A stretch of DNA of 64,000 nucleotides from the NCBI RefSeq assembly GCF_029577735.1, contig NZ_JARQTO010000003.1:1-64000 (forward strand), read 5' to 3'. The notes beneath the pieces are model-generated. The model searched no databases, was not told the origin of the DNA, and was given only the letters and a program-made list of their open reading frames with translations. This stretch comes from Exercitatus varius. Its GTDB lineage: Bacteria > Pseudomonadota > Gammaproteobacteria > Enterobacterales > Pasteurellaceae. The translations under genes and the position numbers were made by a program. Numbering within the stretch: position 1 is the stretch's first letter; every line of letters begins with the position of its first letter. Below are positions 35,242 through 43,466 of the stretch, in pieces.

Positions 35242-35962
35242 TTTAAACGCCGATTTGGCCGAAGGTTTCCCATTTGACGAAGCTTTATTGAAATTGATTA
35301 CCTCCGCCAATATTGCGTGCGGATTGCATGCCGGCGGCGCGATAGAAATGCGTAACGCCGTCAAGTGGGCGAAAGAAAATAACGTTCGCATCGGTGCTCA
35401 TCCGGGATTTCCCGATCGGGAAAATTTCGGGCGCAAAAATATGCCGCTAAAGGACGCCGATTTAACGGCTTATCTGCATTATCAACTGGGAGCGTTGCAG
35501 GCAATTTGTGATGCGCAGCAAGCGGAATTGATTTATGTTAAACCGCATGGCGCTTTATATAATGAAGCTTCGAACGATCCGCACCTGGCGCAAGTGATTA
35601 TTCATGCCGTCAGGGAGTTTAATCCGGCGCTAAAATTGATGGGCTTGTCGGGCAGTTTAATGCTGCGTCTTGCGGAGGAGGCGGGATTGGCAACAATTTC
35701 CGAGGTATTTGCGGATCGTCATTATCAGTCGAACGGTATGCTGGTACCGCGTACTCAACCCAATGCGATGGTAGGCAGCGATGAGGAAGCCATCATGCAA
35801 GTTTGTCAAATGCTGGACGGCACGGTTACCGCCGTAGACGGTTCGACCGTCAGCGTAAAGGCGGAAAGCGTTTGTCTGCACGGTGATAACGTTCACGCGC
35901 TGCAATTCGCCCGACAGATTCGTGATGCATTACAACAACAAAAAATCCGCGTCACGGCTTAA
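35228..35962 (+). CDS. pxpA: 5-oxoprolinase subunit PxpA (LamB/YcsF family)
   Basis: PxpA is the LamB/YcsF-family subunit needed for ring opening of 5-oxoproline. The ATG at 35228, inside the end of pxpC with GGAG upstream, gives 244 residues and begins with the family IDLNADLAEGFPFDE. Further family segments are SANIACGLHAGG, GAHPGFPDRENFGR, YVKPHGALYN and EVFADRHYQSNGMLVPR. The gene is followed 39 bases later by an NRAMP-like transporter gene. Confidence 0.95.
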   Translation: MKQIDLNADLAEGFPFDEALLKLITSANIACGLHAGGAIEMRNAVKWAKENNVRIGAHPGFPDRENFGRKNMPLKDADLTAYLHYQLGALQAICDAQQAELIYVKPHGALYNEASNDPHLAQVIIHAVREFNPALKLMGLSGSLMLRLAEEAGLATISEVFADRHYQSNGMLVPRTQPNAMVGSDEEAIMQVCQMLDGTVTAVDGSTVSVKAESVCLHGDNVHALQFARQIRDALQQQKIRVTA

Positions 35963-36001
35963 AGTATAAAAAAACATACACAACAATACAGGAAGACAAC
36001 T

Positions 36002-37213
36002 ATGAAAACGGAAAAATCAACTTCTAACATCCGGCATCGTAGAAACGCCGTTTTAGGTGCGGCGTTTTTGATGGCCACATCCGCTATCGGACCGGGTTTT
36101 TTAACGCAAACGGCGGTATTCACACAAAATCTGGCGGCGAGTTTCGGTTTTGTGATTTTACTGTCGATTTTGCTCGATATCGGGGCGCAATTAAACATCT
36201 GGCGCATTATCGCCGTTTCGGAACGTAAGGCGCAGGATATTGCCAACCTGGTTTTCCCCGGAGCGGGATATTTTTTAGCCGTTTTGATTGTAATGGGCGG
36301 ATTGGCCTTCAATATCGGTAACGTGGGCGGCGCCGGTTTAGGGCTAAATATACTTACGGGCGTATCGCCCGAAACGGGAGCGGTGATAAGCGCGGTTATC
36401 GCGATCGGTATTTTTATCGTGAAAGAAGCGGGCAGCGTGATGGATCGTTTTGCTCAGATGATGGGATTTATCATGATTGCGCTGACCACTTACGTCGCGT
36501 TCCGGTCTCATCCGCCCGTCGGCGAGGCGGTGATTCGGACTTTTGTCCCGGAAGCATTGGATCCTATCGCCATTGTAACGTTGGTGGGCGGTACGGTCGG
36601 CGGCTATATTACCTTTGCCGGTGCACACCGCTTATTGGACGCCGGCATTAAAGGACCGTCGGCCTTGCCGGATGTCAGCCGCAGTTCCGTTTCGGCTATT
36701 CTTATTGCCTCCGTCATGCGTATCGTTCTGTTTCTTGCTGTATTAGGCGTGGTCAGTCAGGGCGTGATGCTGGATCCCAAAAATCCGGCGGTAACGCCGT
36801 TTCAGCATGTGGCGGGCAGTTTCGGCGCGATTATTTTTGGCGTGGTGATTTGGGCGGCGTCCATTACGTCCGTGGTCGGAGCGGCATATACGTCCGTTTC
36901 CTTCATTTCCGGCTTCAATAAACAGATTGAAGCGAACCGCAATAAATGGATTATCGGATTTATCATCGTTTCTACCGCCGTGCTTGTGACGGTAGGACGC
37001 CCGGCGCAAGTACTGGTGTTTGTGGGCGCATTGAACGGGCTGATTTTACCGATAGCGTTGGCGTTGATTCTACTTGCCGCCTATCGCAGCCAGATCGTCG
37101 GCAATTACCGACACCCGAAGATACTGGCTGTTATCGGATGGACGGTAGCCGTTTTAATGGCCGTTCTCAGCGCACAAACTTTAGTAAAATATATTTCGAC
37201 ATTAGCGGGATAA
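36002..37213 (+). CDS. NRAMP-fold membrane transporter lacking metal-binding motifs
   Basis: The 403-residue protein has about eleven hydrophobic helices and the overall NRAMP-family pattern. Canonical NRAMP metal transporters carry DPGN in helix 1 and MPH in helix 6. Here the helix 1 place reads AIGPGFLTQT (about residues 28-37) and helix 6 reads GGTVGGYITFAGAHR (about 196-210), so the metal-ligating Asp, Asn, Met and His are missing. The gene ends the pxpBCA operon, as its relatives (YcsG type) do elsewhere. It may import 5-oxoproline or another organic substrate rather than metal, by inference. Confidence 0.82.
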   Translation: MKTEKSTSNIRHRRNAVLGAAFLMATSAIGPGFLTQTAVFTQNLAASFGFVILLSILLDIGAQLNIWRIIAVSERKAQDIANLVFPGAGYFLAVLIVMGGLAFNIGNVGGAGLGLNILTGVSPETGAVISAVIAIGIFIVKEAGSVMDRFAQMMGFIMIALTTYVAFRSHPPVGEAVIRTFVPEALDPIAIVTLVGGTVGGYITFAGAHRLLDAGIKGPSALPDVSRSSVSAILIASVMRIVLFLAVLGVVSQGVMLDPKNPAVTPFQHVAGSFGAIIFGVVIWAASITSVVGAAYTSVSFISGFNKQIEANRNKWIIGFIIVSTAVLVTVGRPAQVLVFVGALNGLILPIALALILLAAYRSQIVGNYRHPKILAVIGWTVAVLMAVLSAQTLVKYISTLAG

Positions 37214-37218
37214 ATACG

Positions 37219-37262
37219 AAAAGTGCGGGCAAAAATTCTTTCGTTTTTTTGCCCGCACTTTT
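37219..37262. terminator. Bidirectional terminator from variant inverted uptake signals
   Basis: A 17-bp stem AAAAGTGCGGGCAAAAA (37219-37235) pairs with TTTTTGCCCGCACTTTT (37246-37262), between the convergent NRAMP-like and fklB genes. Both arms carry the same G-for-T change (GCGGGC), so pairing is kept. Confidence 0.85.
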
Positions 37263-37278
37263 GTTTAATTTATTGAAA

Positions 37279-37905
37279 TTAAAGAATATCCAATAATTCC
37301 ACTTCAAACACCAATACGCTGAACGGCGGAATGGAAGCGCCTGCGCCGCGTTCGCCGTAGGCGAGATTATGCGGAATGGTTAAGCGCCATTTTGAACCCA
37401 CCGGCATTAATTGCAATGCTTCGGTCCAGCCTGCAATGACGCCGCTCACCGGGAATTCCGCCGGCGTGCCGCGGACCACGGAACTGTCGAATGTGGTGCC
37501 GTCGGTTAAGGTGCCGGTGTAATGTACGCGAACGCTATCCTGACGGCTTGGTTTAGCGCCGTTGCCTTCTGTCAGAATTTCGTATTGCAAACCGCTTTCG
37601 GTCACGTTTACGCCGGCTTTTTTCGCATTTTCCACTAAAAACGCACGGCCTTCTTCTTCAACTTTTTTGAATTGCGCCTGAGCCGCTTCCTGTGCCGCTT
37701 GTTGTAATTGTTGTAACGCCGCCGTTACTTCGTTTAAATCCAGCGCCGGCGGGTTTTGATTCAATACGTCGTAAATTCCTTTTGCTACGGCTTCGGCGGA
37801 TACGCCCAAACCGCTGTCTGCAAGCTGCTGACCGATTTGTAAACCCACACCGTAACCGCCTTTTTCGGCGACGCTTTCCAATTTTACCGAGTCAAAAATT
37901 GACAT
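37279..37905 (-). CDS. fklB: FKBP-type peptidyl-prolyl isomerase (FklB/FKBP22)
   Basis: The 208-residue cytosolic enzyme has an N-terminal helical dimerisation domain (about residues 1-95, with GGYGVGLQIGQQLADSGL). A C-terminal FKBP domain follows, marked by VRVHYTGTLTDGTTFDSS and the VIAGWTEALQLMPVGSKW and AYGERGAGASIPPFS segments. It closely resembles E. coli FklB in length and order. It is 12 bases downstream of psd on the same strand. Confidence 0.95.
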   Translation of the reverse strand: MSIFDSVKLESVAEKGGYGVGLQIGQQLADSGLGVSAEAVAKGIYDVLNQNPPALDLNEVTAALQQLQQAAQEAAQAQFKKVEEEGRAFLVENAKKAGVNVTESGLQYEILTEGNGAKPSRQDSVRVHYTGTLTDGTTFDSSVVRGTPAEFPVSGVIAGWTEALQLMPVGSKWRLTIPHNLAYGERGAGASIPPFSVLVFEVELLDIL

Positions 37906-37917
37906 TGTTTTTCCTTC

Positions 37918-38805
37918 TTACTTTTTAAAAGCCAATACTTCGCCGACTCGCGTTACGCTGTCGACATCTAAATTTTCCGCTAATTTCACGCGATCTTGCT
38001 GGAATAAATTGATGACGGTCGAGCCCAACTGAAATGCTCCCATTTCCTGGCCTTTCGTCAATTTTATCGCTTGTTCGCCGTCATAATCCCAACTTTTCAC
38101 ATGGGTTAAACGCGGCGGATTAATTATTCCCGCCCAAACGGTGCTGATGCTGGCGGTAATGGTGGCACCCACCAGAATTTGTACCATTTTTCCGAATTCG
38201 GTATCAAATACGCAAATGACGCGCTCGTTACGGGCGAGTAAGTTCGGGATGTGCTCGTTTAAAAACGGATTCACCGAAAATAAATCGCCCGGCACATAAA
38301 TCATTTTGCGTAATGTGGCGTCGCACGGCATATGAACGCGGTGATAATCGCGCGGTGATAAATAAGTGGTGGCAAACTCGCCGTTTTTAAAGGTTTCCGT
38401 TAATTCTTCATCGCCGGCTAATAAATCGCGCAGGCTGAAACTATGTCCTTTGGCCTGCAACATGGTTTCGTCAAAAATATGTCCGCACTGACTGATTTTG
38501 CCGTCGGCCGGCTGACAAAGTGCGGTCGGATTTTCGTCGATTTTGCGGGCGTCGTCTTTTAATTTGCGGATAAAAAATTCGTTGAAGGAAGCATAATCGC
38601 TGAAGTTTTCTTTTGCCGCTTCATCCATGTTGATATCGTATTTTTTAGCGAACATTTTAATCGCGAAGTGGGTGACGCTTCCCCATTTTTGTTTGGCAAA
38701 CCAACCGGCAAATTGGGTGAGATATTTTTGCGGCATCACATATTGGAAGGCAATTTTCAGACGTTTCCAATAACTTAAATCTAAAGTTTTTTCTAATAAA
38801 TTCAT
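37918..38805 (-). CDS. psd: Phosphatidylserine decarboxylase proenzyme
   Basis: Psd makes phosphatidylethanolamine at the inner membrane. The 295-residue proenzyme cleaves itself within LGST (Gly261-Ser262), turning the serine into the pyruvoyl cofactor of the small subunit. Other conserved parts are YLSPRDYHRVHMP, with the catalytic Asp-His region, and the start FNEFFIRKLK. It shares a transcript with fklB, probably. An uptake signal lies inside near 38519. Confidence 0.96.
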   Translation of the reverse strand: MNLLEKTLDLSYWKRLKIAFQYVMPQKYLTQFAGWFAKQKWGSVTHFAIKMFAKKYDINMDEAAKENFSDYASFNEFFIRKLKDDARKIDENPTALCQPADGKISQCGHIFDETMLQAKGHSFSLRDLLAGDEELTETFKNGEFATTYLSPRDYHRVHMPCDATLRKMIYVPGDLFSVNPFLNEHIPNLLARNERVICVFDTEFGKMVQILVGATITASISTVWAGIINPPRLTHVKSWDYDGEQAIKLTKGQEMGAFQLGSTVINLFQQDRVKLAENLDVDSVTRVGEVLAFKK

Positions 38806-38952
38806 AATCTTCCTCTTTTAAGCGAAAAATAATGCGGGGATTATAACAATATCTGAAGGGAATGTCGCCTGTTGTTGCGGCCGGGATTTGAGGTAATCGA
38901 TTGCCGGTCTTTTCCCACAAGAAAAGTGCGGTCAAATTTTTTTAAGTTTTTC

Positions 38953-38987
38953 TTGACGGGTAATATTATTATAAATAATAATTATTC
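38953..38987 (+). promoter_or_regulatory. Promoter with overlapping Fur-like box for the TonB-dependent receptor
   Basis: TTGACG (38953-38958) and TAATAA (38976-38981) are spaced by 17 bases. AAATAAT-A-ATTATTC (38973-38987) overlaps the -10 box and matches the Fur 7-1-7 pattern TGATAAT-N-ATTATCA at ten of fourteen positions. This fits iron-repressed expression of the receptor downstream. Confidence 0.6.
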
Positions 38988-39024
38988 GCGTTTTTATCAA
39001 AAACAATTTAACCAAGGAAAAAAC

Positions 39025-41019
39025 ATGAAAAAAACACATTTTGCATTGCTGCCCGTGGCGGCGTTTGTGGCGATGTCCGTGCAGGCCGCCGCACCCGAAC
39101 AATTGGATACTATCGATGTGGTGAGCGATAATTATTCGCCGCAGAAAGAAAATGTTGCCGCCAAGGGTGTGGTAAAAGTGCGTCAGGCGGAGAAAATGTC
39201 CGACGTTTTGCGCGGCGTGCCGGGCGTGAATGTGAACGGTGCGCGTTCTATCGTTGAACGTTATAACGTTCGTGGTGTGAGCGAAGAATATTTGAATATT
39301 ACGGTAGACGGCGCTCGTCAGGAAGGTTATTCCTTCCATCATTCAGGGAATTACGGGATTGATCCTGAAATTTTGAAACGGGTGGATATTGATGTCGGTT
39401 CCAATTCCGTGGCGACGGGTGCGGGTTCGTTAGGCGGTTCAATAAAATTTGAAACGGTGGACGCGGAAGATATGTTGGAAGAAGGTCGGAATTTCGGCGG
39501 TAAGGTGAAATATTCTTATGGTTCCAACGGCGATTCCAACCAGGGCATGGGGATGTTATACGGGCGTGCCGGAAATTGGGATTTATTGGGCTATTTTAAT
39601 TATCGTCATCAGGAAAACGGGAAAGACGGTAACGGTCTGAAAAATCAAAATAAAGGGAAAGTTCAGGATTATTTGTTTAAAGCGAAGTACAACTTTGGCG
39701 AAAATCATTGGGTGAAAGCGACGGCGGAACATTATACCAATACGGCGGTGAATTGCTTCCGCGCCAATATGGCGATGTGTTTGGGAGATGTCCCGCAACC
39801 GGGTGATGCGGGATATATTCAGGCAAGTCACGGTAAAGCGGAATCCGTTATTGAACGTTCTACTTATACTTTGAGCTATGCCTATAATCCAAGTGATAAC
39901 AACTGGGTGAACATTAAAGCCAATACTTATTATACGGAAACCGAAAATTCTTCTATGAACCGTAAACAAAGTAAAGTGAAAACCGTCGGCGGAACTTTAT
40001 CCAACCGTTCTGATTTTACATTGGGTATTACCAACCATAGCGTGCTTGTAGGCGGCGAATATTATAAAACCACCGCATTACGTTATGGCGGCGTGGAAAC
40101 TAATCGTCGTACCGGTCGCATAACGGGTTATCGTCCCGATTATAAACAACATTCCGATTCTACTTCGATTTACGTTGAAGATGCTATCGCTGTCGGTGAT
40201 TTCGTGATTACACCGGGCTTGCGTTTTGATCATTACAAAGCGGATTTAATCGATCTGGATAAAACGTATCACCGTTTTTCAAAAGCCTTGGGTTTAAAAT
40301 ATCTGGCCACGGACGATTTAATGTTCTTTGCCAATTATACGGAATTGTTTAAAGGACCGGGTTTCGGCGAATTGACACTGGTCGCGCCGGGACGTTATAC
40401 CGGCAGCCTGGAACCGACGCGCGGCGATAACAAAGAGGTCGGTTTCAATTATAAACATGACGGTATTTTCACTGATGTTGACGGTTTCTCCATCACGGCA
40501 AAATATTTCCGTACCGATTACGACAACATTAATCAATCCATCGCTAATCCGGCGGGCGGCGGAAGTATTTATGCCAGCCTGGGCGATGTAAAATTGCGCG
40601 GCGTCGAAACTCAGGCCCGTTATTGGATTGATAATTTCAGCGCCCGGGTAAGTTACGCCCGTGCCCGCAGCGAACGAAAAGAGAACGGTTATTCCGCCTT
40701 CCCGGATTCCGGCGATCGTTATACTTTCGCGGTTGATTACCGTATTCCGAATATCGGCGTTGAAATGGGCTGGAATACCATGCTTGTTCGCGGTTTAGCT
40801 TATGCCACTTCCGCTTCATCGATTACGACGAAAGAAGAATACGCCGTCAGCAACGCTTATGTAAGCTGGGCGCCGACTCAAGTGAAGGGTTTGGAATTAA
40901 CCTTCGGTATTGATAATATTTTCGATCGCGCTTATAAAGATCACAGTACCCAATACTATGATTCCGTTGACTTAGACCCGGGTCGCAACTACAAACTCAG
41001 TGTTTCCTATAAATTCTAG
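39025..41019 (+). CDS. TonB-dependent outer-membrane receptor, probably for haem or another iron source
   Basis: From the ATG at 39025 (AAGGAAAAAAC upstream) the protein has 664 residues with a signal peptide cleaved near VQAAAPE. The TonB box-like EQLDTIDVVS is followed by a plug domain (about residues 45-160, with SIVERYNVRGVSEEYLNITV) and a 22-strand barrel ending in Phe. The segment TELFKGPGFGEL resembles the FRAP region of haem receptors, but the following NPNL-like part (SLEPTRGDNKEVG) is only partly conserved. Two cysteines in one loop (NCFRANMAMCLG) may form a disulfide. The ligand is not settled, and no tonB or haem genes adjoin. Confidence 0.85.
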   Translation: MKKTHFALLPVAAFVAMSVQAAAPEQLDTIDVVSDNYSPQKENVAAKGVVKVRQAEKMSDVLRGVPGVNVNGARSIVERYNVRGVSEEYLNITVDGARQEGYSFHHSGNYGIDPEILKRVDIDVGSNSVATGAGSLGGSIKFETVDAEDMLEEGRNFGGKVKYSYGSNGDSNQGMGMLYGRAGNWDLLGYFNYRHQENGKDGNGLKNQNKGKVQDYLFKAKYNFGENHWVKATAEHYTNTAVNCFRANMAMCLGDVPQPGDAGYIQASHGKAESVIERSTYTLSYAYNPSDNNWVNIKANTYYTETENSSMNRKQSKVKTVGGTLSNRSDFTLGITNHSVLVGGEYYKTTALRYGGVETNRRTGRITGYRPDYKQHSDSTSIYVEDAIAVGDFVITPGLRFDHYKADLIDLDKTYHRFSKALGLKYLATDDLMFFANYTELFKGPGFGELTLVAPGRYTGSLEPTRGDNKEVGFNYKHDGIFTDVDGFSITAKYFRTDYDNINQSIANPAGGGSIYASLGDVKLRGVETQARYWIDNFSARVSYARARSERKENGYSAFPDSGDRYTFAVDYRIPNIGVEMGWNTMLVRGLAYATSASSITTKEEYAVSNAYVSWAPTQVKGLELTFGIDNIFDRAYKDHSTQYYDSVDLDPGRNYKLSVSYKF

Positions 41020-41028
41020 TTTGGCTCG

Positions 41029-41057
41029 AAAGACGGACGATTAAGTCCGTCTTTTTT
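41029..41057 (+). terminator. Rho-independent terminator after the TonB-dependent receptor
   Basis: AAAGACGGAC/GTCCGTCTTT with a GATTAA loop and a T-run. Confidence 0.92.
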
Positions 41058-41200
41058 GTTTGCGGCGTTTGAAAGCATTAATCGCCCCGTTGAACCCGCC
41101 GACAAAGCCGACGTAAAAAAACATTGCGTTTTTTTACCGCACTTTTTACATTATTTCGCGAAATTAGCCGAAAGCGCGGGCAATGTGACGAAATTTAAAC

Positions 41201-41230
41201 TTTACTTTTATAGGCTAAGTGAAGTAGAAT
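41201..41230 (+). promoter_or_regulatory. Likely promoter of rpsU-dnaG-rpoD
   Basis: TTTACT and TAGAAT lie 18 bases apart, with an A/T-rich upstream stretch, 84 bases before rpsU. The rest of 41058-41313 holds one uptake-like signal and no convincing gene. Confidence 0.55.
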
Positions 41231-41313
41231 TACGACCCTTATTGAGTAAGTTGCTCAGTAATTTTGCAAAATTAACTAACTTATTATCAAAATTTTACTA
41301 GAGGTGATGGCAT

Positions 41314-41529
41314 ATGCCAGTAATTAAAGTACGTGAAAACGAATCATTTGACGTTGCATTACGTCGTTTTAAACGCTCTTGCGAAAAGGCCGGTATTTTA
41401 GCGGAAGTTCGCGCTCGTGAATTCTACGAAAAACCGACGACAATTCGTAAACGTGAAAACGCAACTCGTGCAAAACGTCACGCGAAACGCGTCGCTCGCG
41501 AAAATGCACGTAATACACGTTTATACTAA
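41314..41529 (+). CDS. rpsU: 30S ribosomal protein S21
   Basis: S21 (71 residues, strongly basic) joins the small subunit late and aids initiation. It begins MPVIKVRENESFDVALRRFKRSCEKAG and ends in the arginine-rich tail typical of gamma-proteobacterial S21. It has the strong ribosome site GAGGTGAT and heads the macromolecular synthesis operon with dnaG and rpoD. Confidence 0.98.
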   Translation: MPVIKVRENESFDVALRRFKRSCEKAGILAEVRAREFYEKPTTIRKRENATRAKRHAKRVARENARNTRLY

Positions 41530-41560
41530 TTCGTCACGTTAACGAATTAAAACTCGAGTT

Positions 41561-41598
41561 CAACAAACCGTGATGCCAGTGGGATCGCGGTTTTGTTG
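41561..41598 (+). terminator. Hairpin between rpsU and dnaG (attenuator or processing site)
   Basis: CAACAAACCGTGAT pairs with ATCGCGGTTTTGTTG (one bulge, one G-T pair) around a nine-base loop. The hairpin ends about 23 bases before the dnaG ATG. In E. coli a partial terminator at the same place keeps DnaG and RpoD below S21; the same role is inferred here. Confidence 0.65.
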
Positions 41599-41621
41599 CT
41601 TTAAACGCAGGAGAATTTACC

Positions 41622-43385
41622 ATGGCAGGACATATTCCACGGGATTTCATCAATGATATTGTCGCTCAAGCGGATATTGTCGATGTAGTGGGTTCTCGCG
41701 TTAAACTTAAAAAAGCCGGTACCAATAATTATCAGGCATGCTGTCCTTTTCATCATGAAAAAACGCCTTCTTTTACCGTCAGTAAAAACAAACAGTTTTA
41801 TCATTGTTTTGGTTGCGGCGCTCACGGCAACGCACTGAATTTTTTAATGGAATACGACAAACTGGAGTTTGTGGAAGCGGTGGAAGAATTGGCGGCGATG
41901 TTAGGGCTGGATGTTCCGCGGGAGCAATATGGCGATCGTAAAAATCAAAAAACGCCGATCGGTTTTCAGGCAAAGCGCGATTTATACGAGCTGATGCAAG
42001 ATATTGCCACGCTTTATCAAAAACAGCTTACCACGGCGATTCCCGCTCAGGCTTACCTGCAGCAACGCGGTTTATCCGAAGAAATAATCCGTAAATTTGG
42101 TATCGGTTATGTGCCGGACAGTTTTGATTTCGTGTTGCGGCATTTCGGACGAACCAAAGAAGAACAGGAACGTCTGTTTACTTTGGGTATGGTGAAACGT
42201 AATGAACGCGGCGGGCTTTATGATGCGTTTCGTCATCGCATTATGTTCCCGATTCGGGATCGCCGCGGGCGGGTTATTGCTTTCGGCGGCCGCGTAATGG
42301 GAGACGGCACGCCGAAATACCTGAATTCGCCGGAAACCGTGACGTATCACAAAGGGCGCGAACTTTACGGATTATTTGAAGCGTTACAGGCGAATGAATC
42401 GCCGGAAATGTTGCTGGTGGTCGAAGGTTATATGGACGTGGTGGCGCTTGCTCAATTCGGTGTGAATTATGCGGTGGCGTCACTGGGCACGGCAACGACG
42501 CCCGAACAAATCCAGTTGGTTTTCAGAGCGACGGAACAGGTTGTTTGCTGTTATGACGGCGATCGCGCCGGACGTGCCGCCGCCTGGCGCGCGTTGGAAA
42601 ATGCTTTGCCTTATTTGGAAGACGGTCGTCAGTTAAAGTTCGTTTTCCTGCCGGAGAAAGAAGATCCCGACAGTTATATTCGTCAGTTCGGCAAAGAAGG
42701 CTTTGAATCCTATATTCAAACGGCGCAAACCTTGCATGATTTTCTGTTCGACCATTTACTGCAACAAGTGGATCTTTCCACTAAAGAGGGAAAAAGCAAG
42801 TTAGCCGCGTTGGCGGTGCCGCTGATTAATCGCGTAGCGGGCGATATGTTGCGGGTATATTTGCAGAATACGCTGGCGTTAAAGCTCGGTATTATTGAAC
42901 CGGCCCAAATTGAAAAATTATTTGCCAAAGGCGGACAGCCGGGGAAAAATGCGGTCAAAACGGCGCCGGAAATGAAACGCACGCCGATGCGCGTCCTGGT
43001 TGCATTATTGCTGCAAAATCCCGAACTGGCGCAACTGCCTTATACGCTGGAAGCGTTTAAGGAATTGAAAACGGACGTAAACGGCCTGGATTTGTTAGAA
43101 AATCTGACCGCACTTTGTCGTGAAAATGTGGGCATTACCATGGGACAGATTCTGGAATATTTCCGCGGTACAAATTATGCCAAGTCCCTTGAAATTCTGT
43201 CGGTGTGGGATCATTTAATCGAAGACGACAATATTACCGTCACGTTTATCGATACGCTCGCATTTTTCGCCAATCAATTGCAATCTCAGCGCATAGAGGA
43301 TTTGATCGCGAAAGATCGTAAACAAGGCCTGGATTTGGATGAAAAACAAGAGCTTGCACAATTATTGAGCCGGGAACGAGCGTAA
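41622..43385 (+). CDS. dnaG: DNA primase
   Basis: DnaG makes RNA primers at the replication fork. The 587-residue protein has the N-terminal CHC2 zinc finger (CCPFHHEKTPSFTVSK...CFGCGAHG). The Toprim core follows with VVEGYMDVVAL and the metal-binding CYDGDRAGRAA, then a C-terminal DnaB-binding helical domain. It follows the rpsU hairpin with a good ribosome site (CAGGAGA). An uptake signal lies near 43108, read as ENLTAL. Confidence 0.97.
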   Translation: MAGHIPRDFINDIVAQADIVDVVGSRVKLKKAGTNNYQACCPFHHEKTPSFTVSKNKQFYHCFGCGAHGNALNFLMEYDKLEFVEAVEELAAMLGLDVPREQYGDRKNQKTPIGFQAKRDLYELMQDIATLYQKQLTTAIPAQAYLQQRGLSEEIIRKFGIGYVPDSFDFVLRHFGRTKEEQERLFTLGMVKRNERGGLYDAFRHRIMFPIRDRRGRVIAFGGRVMGDGTPKYLNSPETVTYHKGRELYGLFEALQANESPEMLLVVEGYMDVVALAQFGVNYAVASLGTATTPEQIQLVFRATEQVVCCYDGDRAGRAAAWRALENALPYLEDGRQLKFVFLPEKEDPDSYIRQFGKEGFESYIQTAQTLHDFLFDHLLQQVDLSTKEGKSKLAALAVPLINRVAGDMLRVYLQNTLALKLGIIEPAQIEKLFAKGGQPGKNAVKTAPEMKRTPMRVLVALLLQNPELAQLPYTLEAFKELKTDVNGLDLLENLTALCRENVGITMGQILEYFRGTNYAKSLEILSVWDHLIEDDNITVTFIDTLAFFANQLQSQRIEDLIAKDRKQGLDLDEKQELAQLLSRERA

Positions 43386-43466
43386 AACAATTCTAGGTAA
43401 ACTGTCATAACAATGTTAAAATTTATTTCTTTATCAGAATGACAAATTAATCAAAGGCGGATCACT

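Noticed and set aside
41056..41301. Plus-strand open frame of 81 codons before rpsU
   Set aside because: It spans a terminator and the likely rpsU promoter, has no ribosome site, and its Leu/Lys-rich translation matches nothing known.
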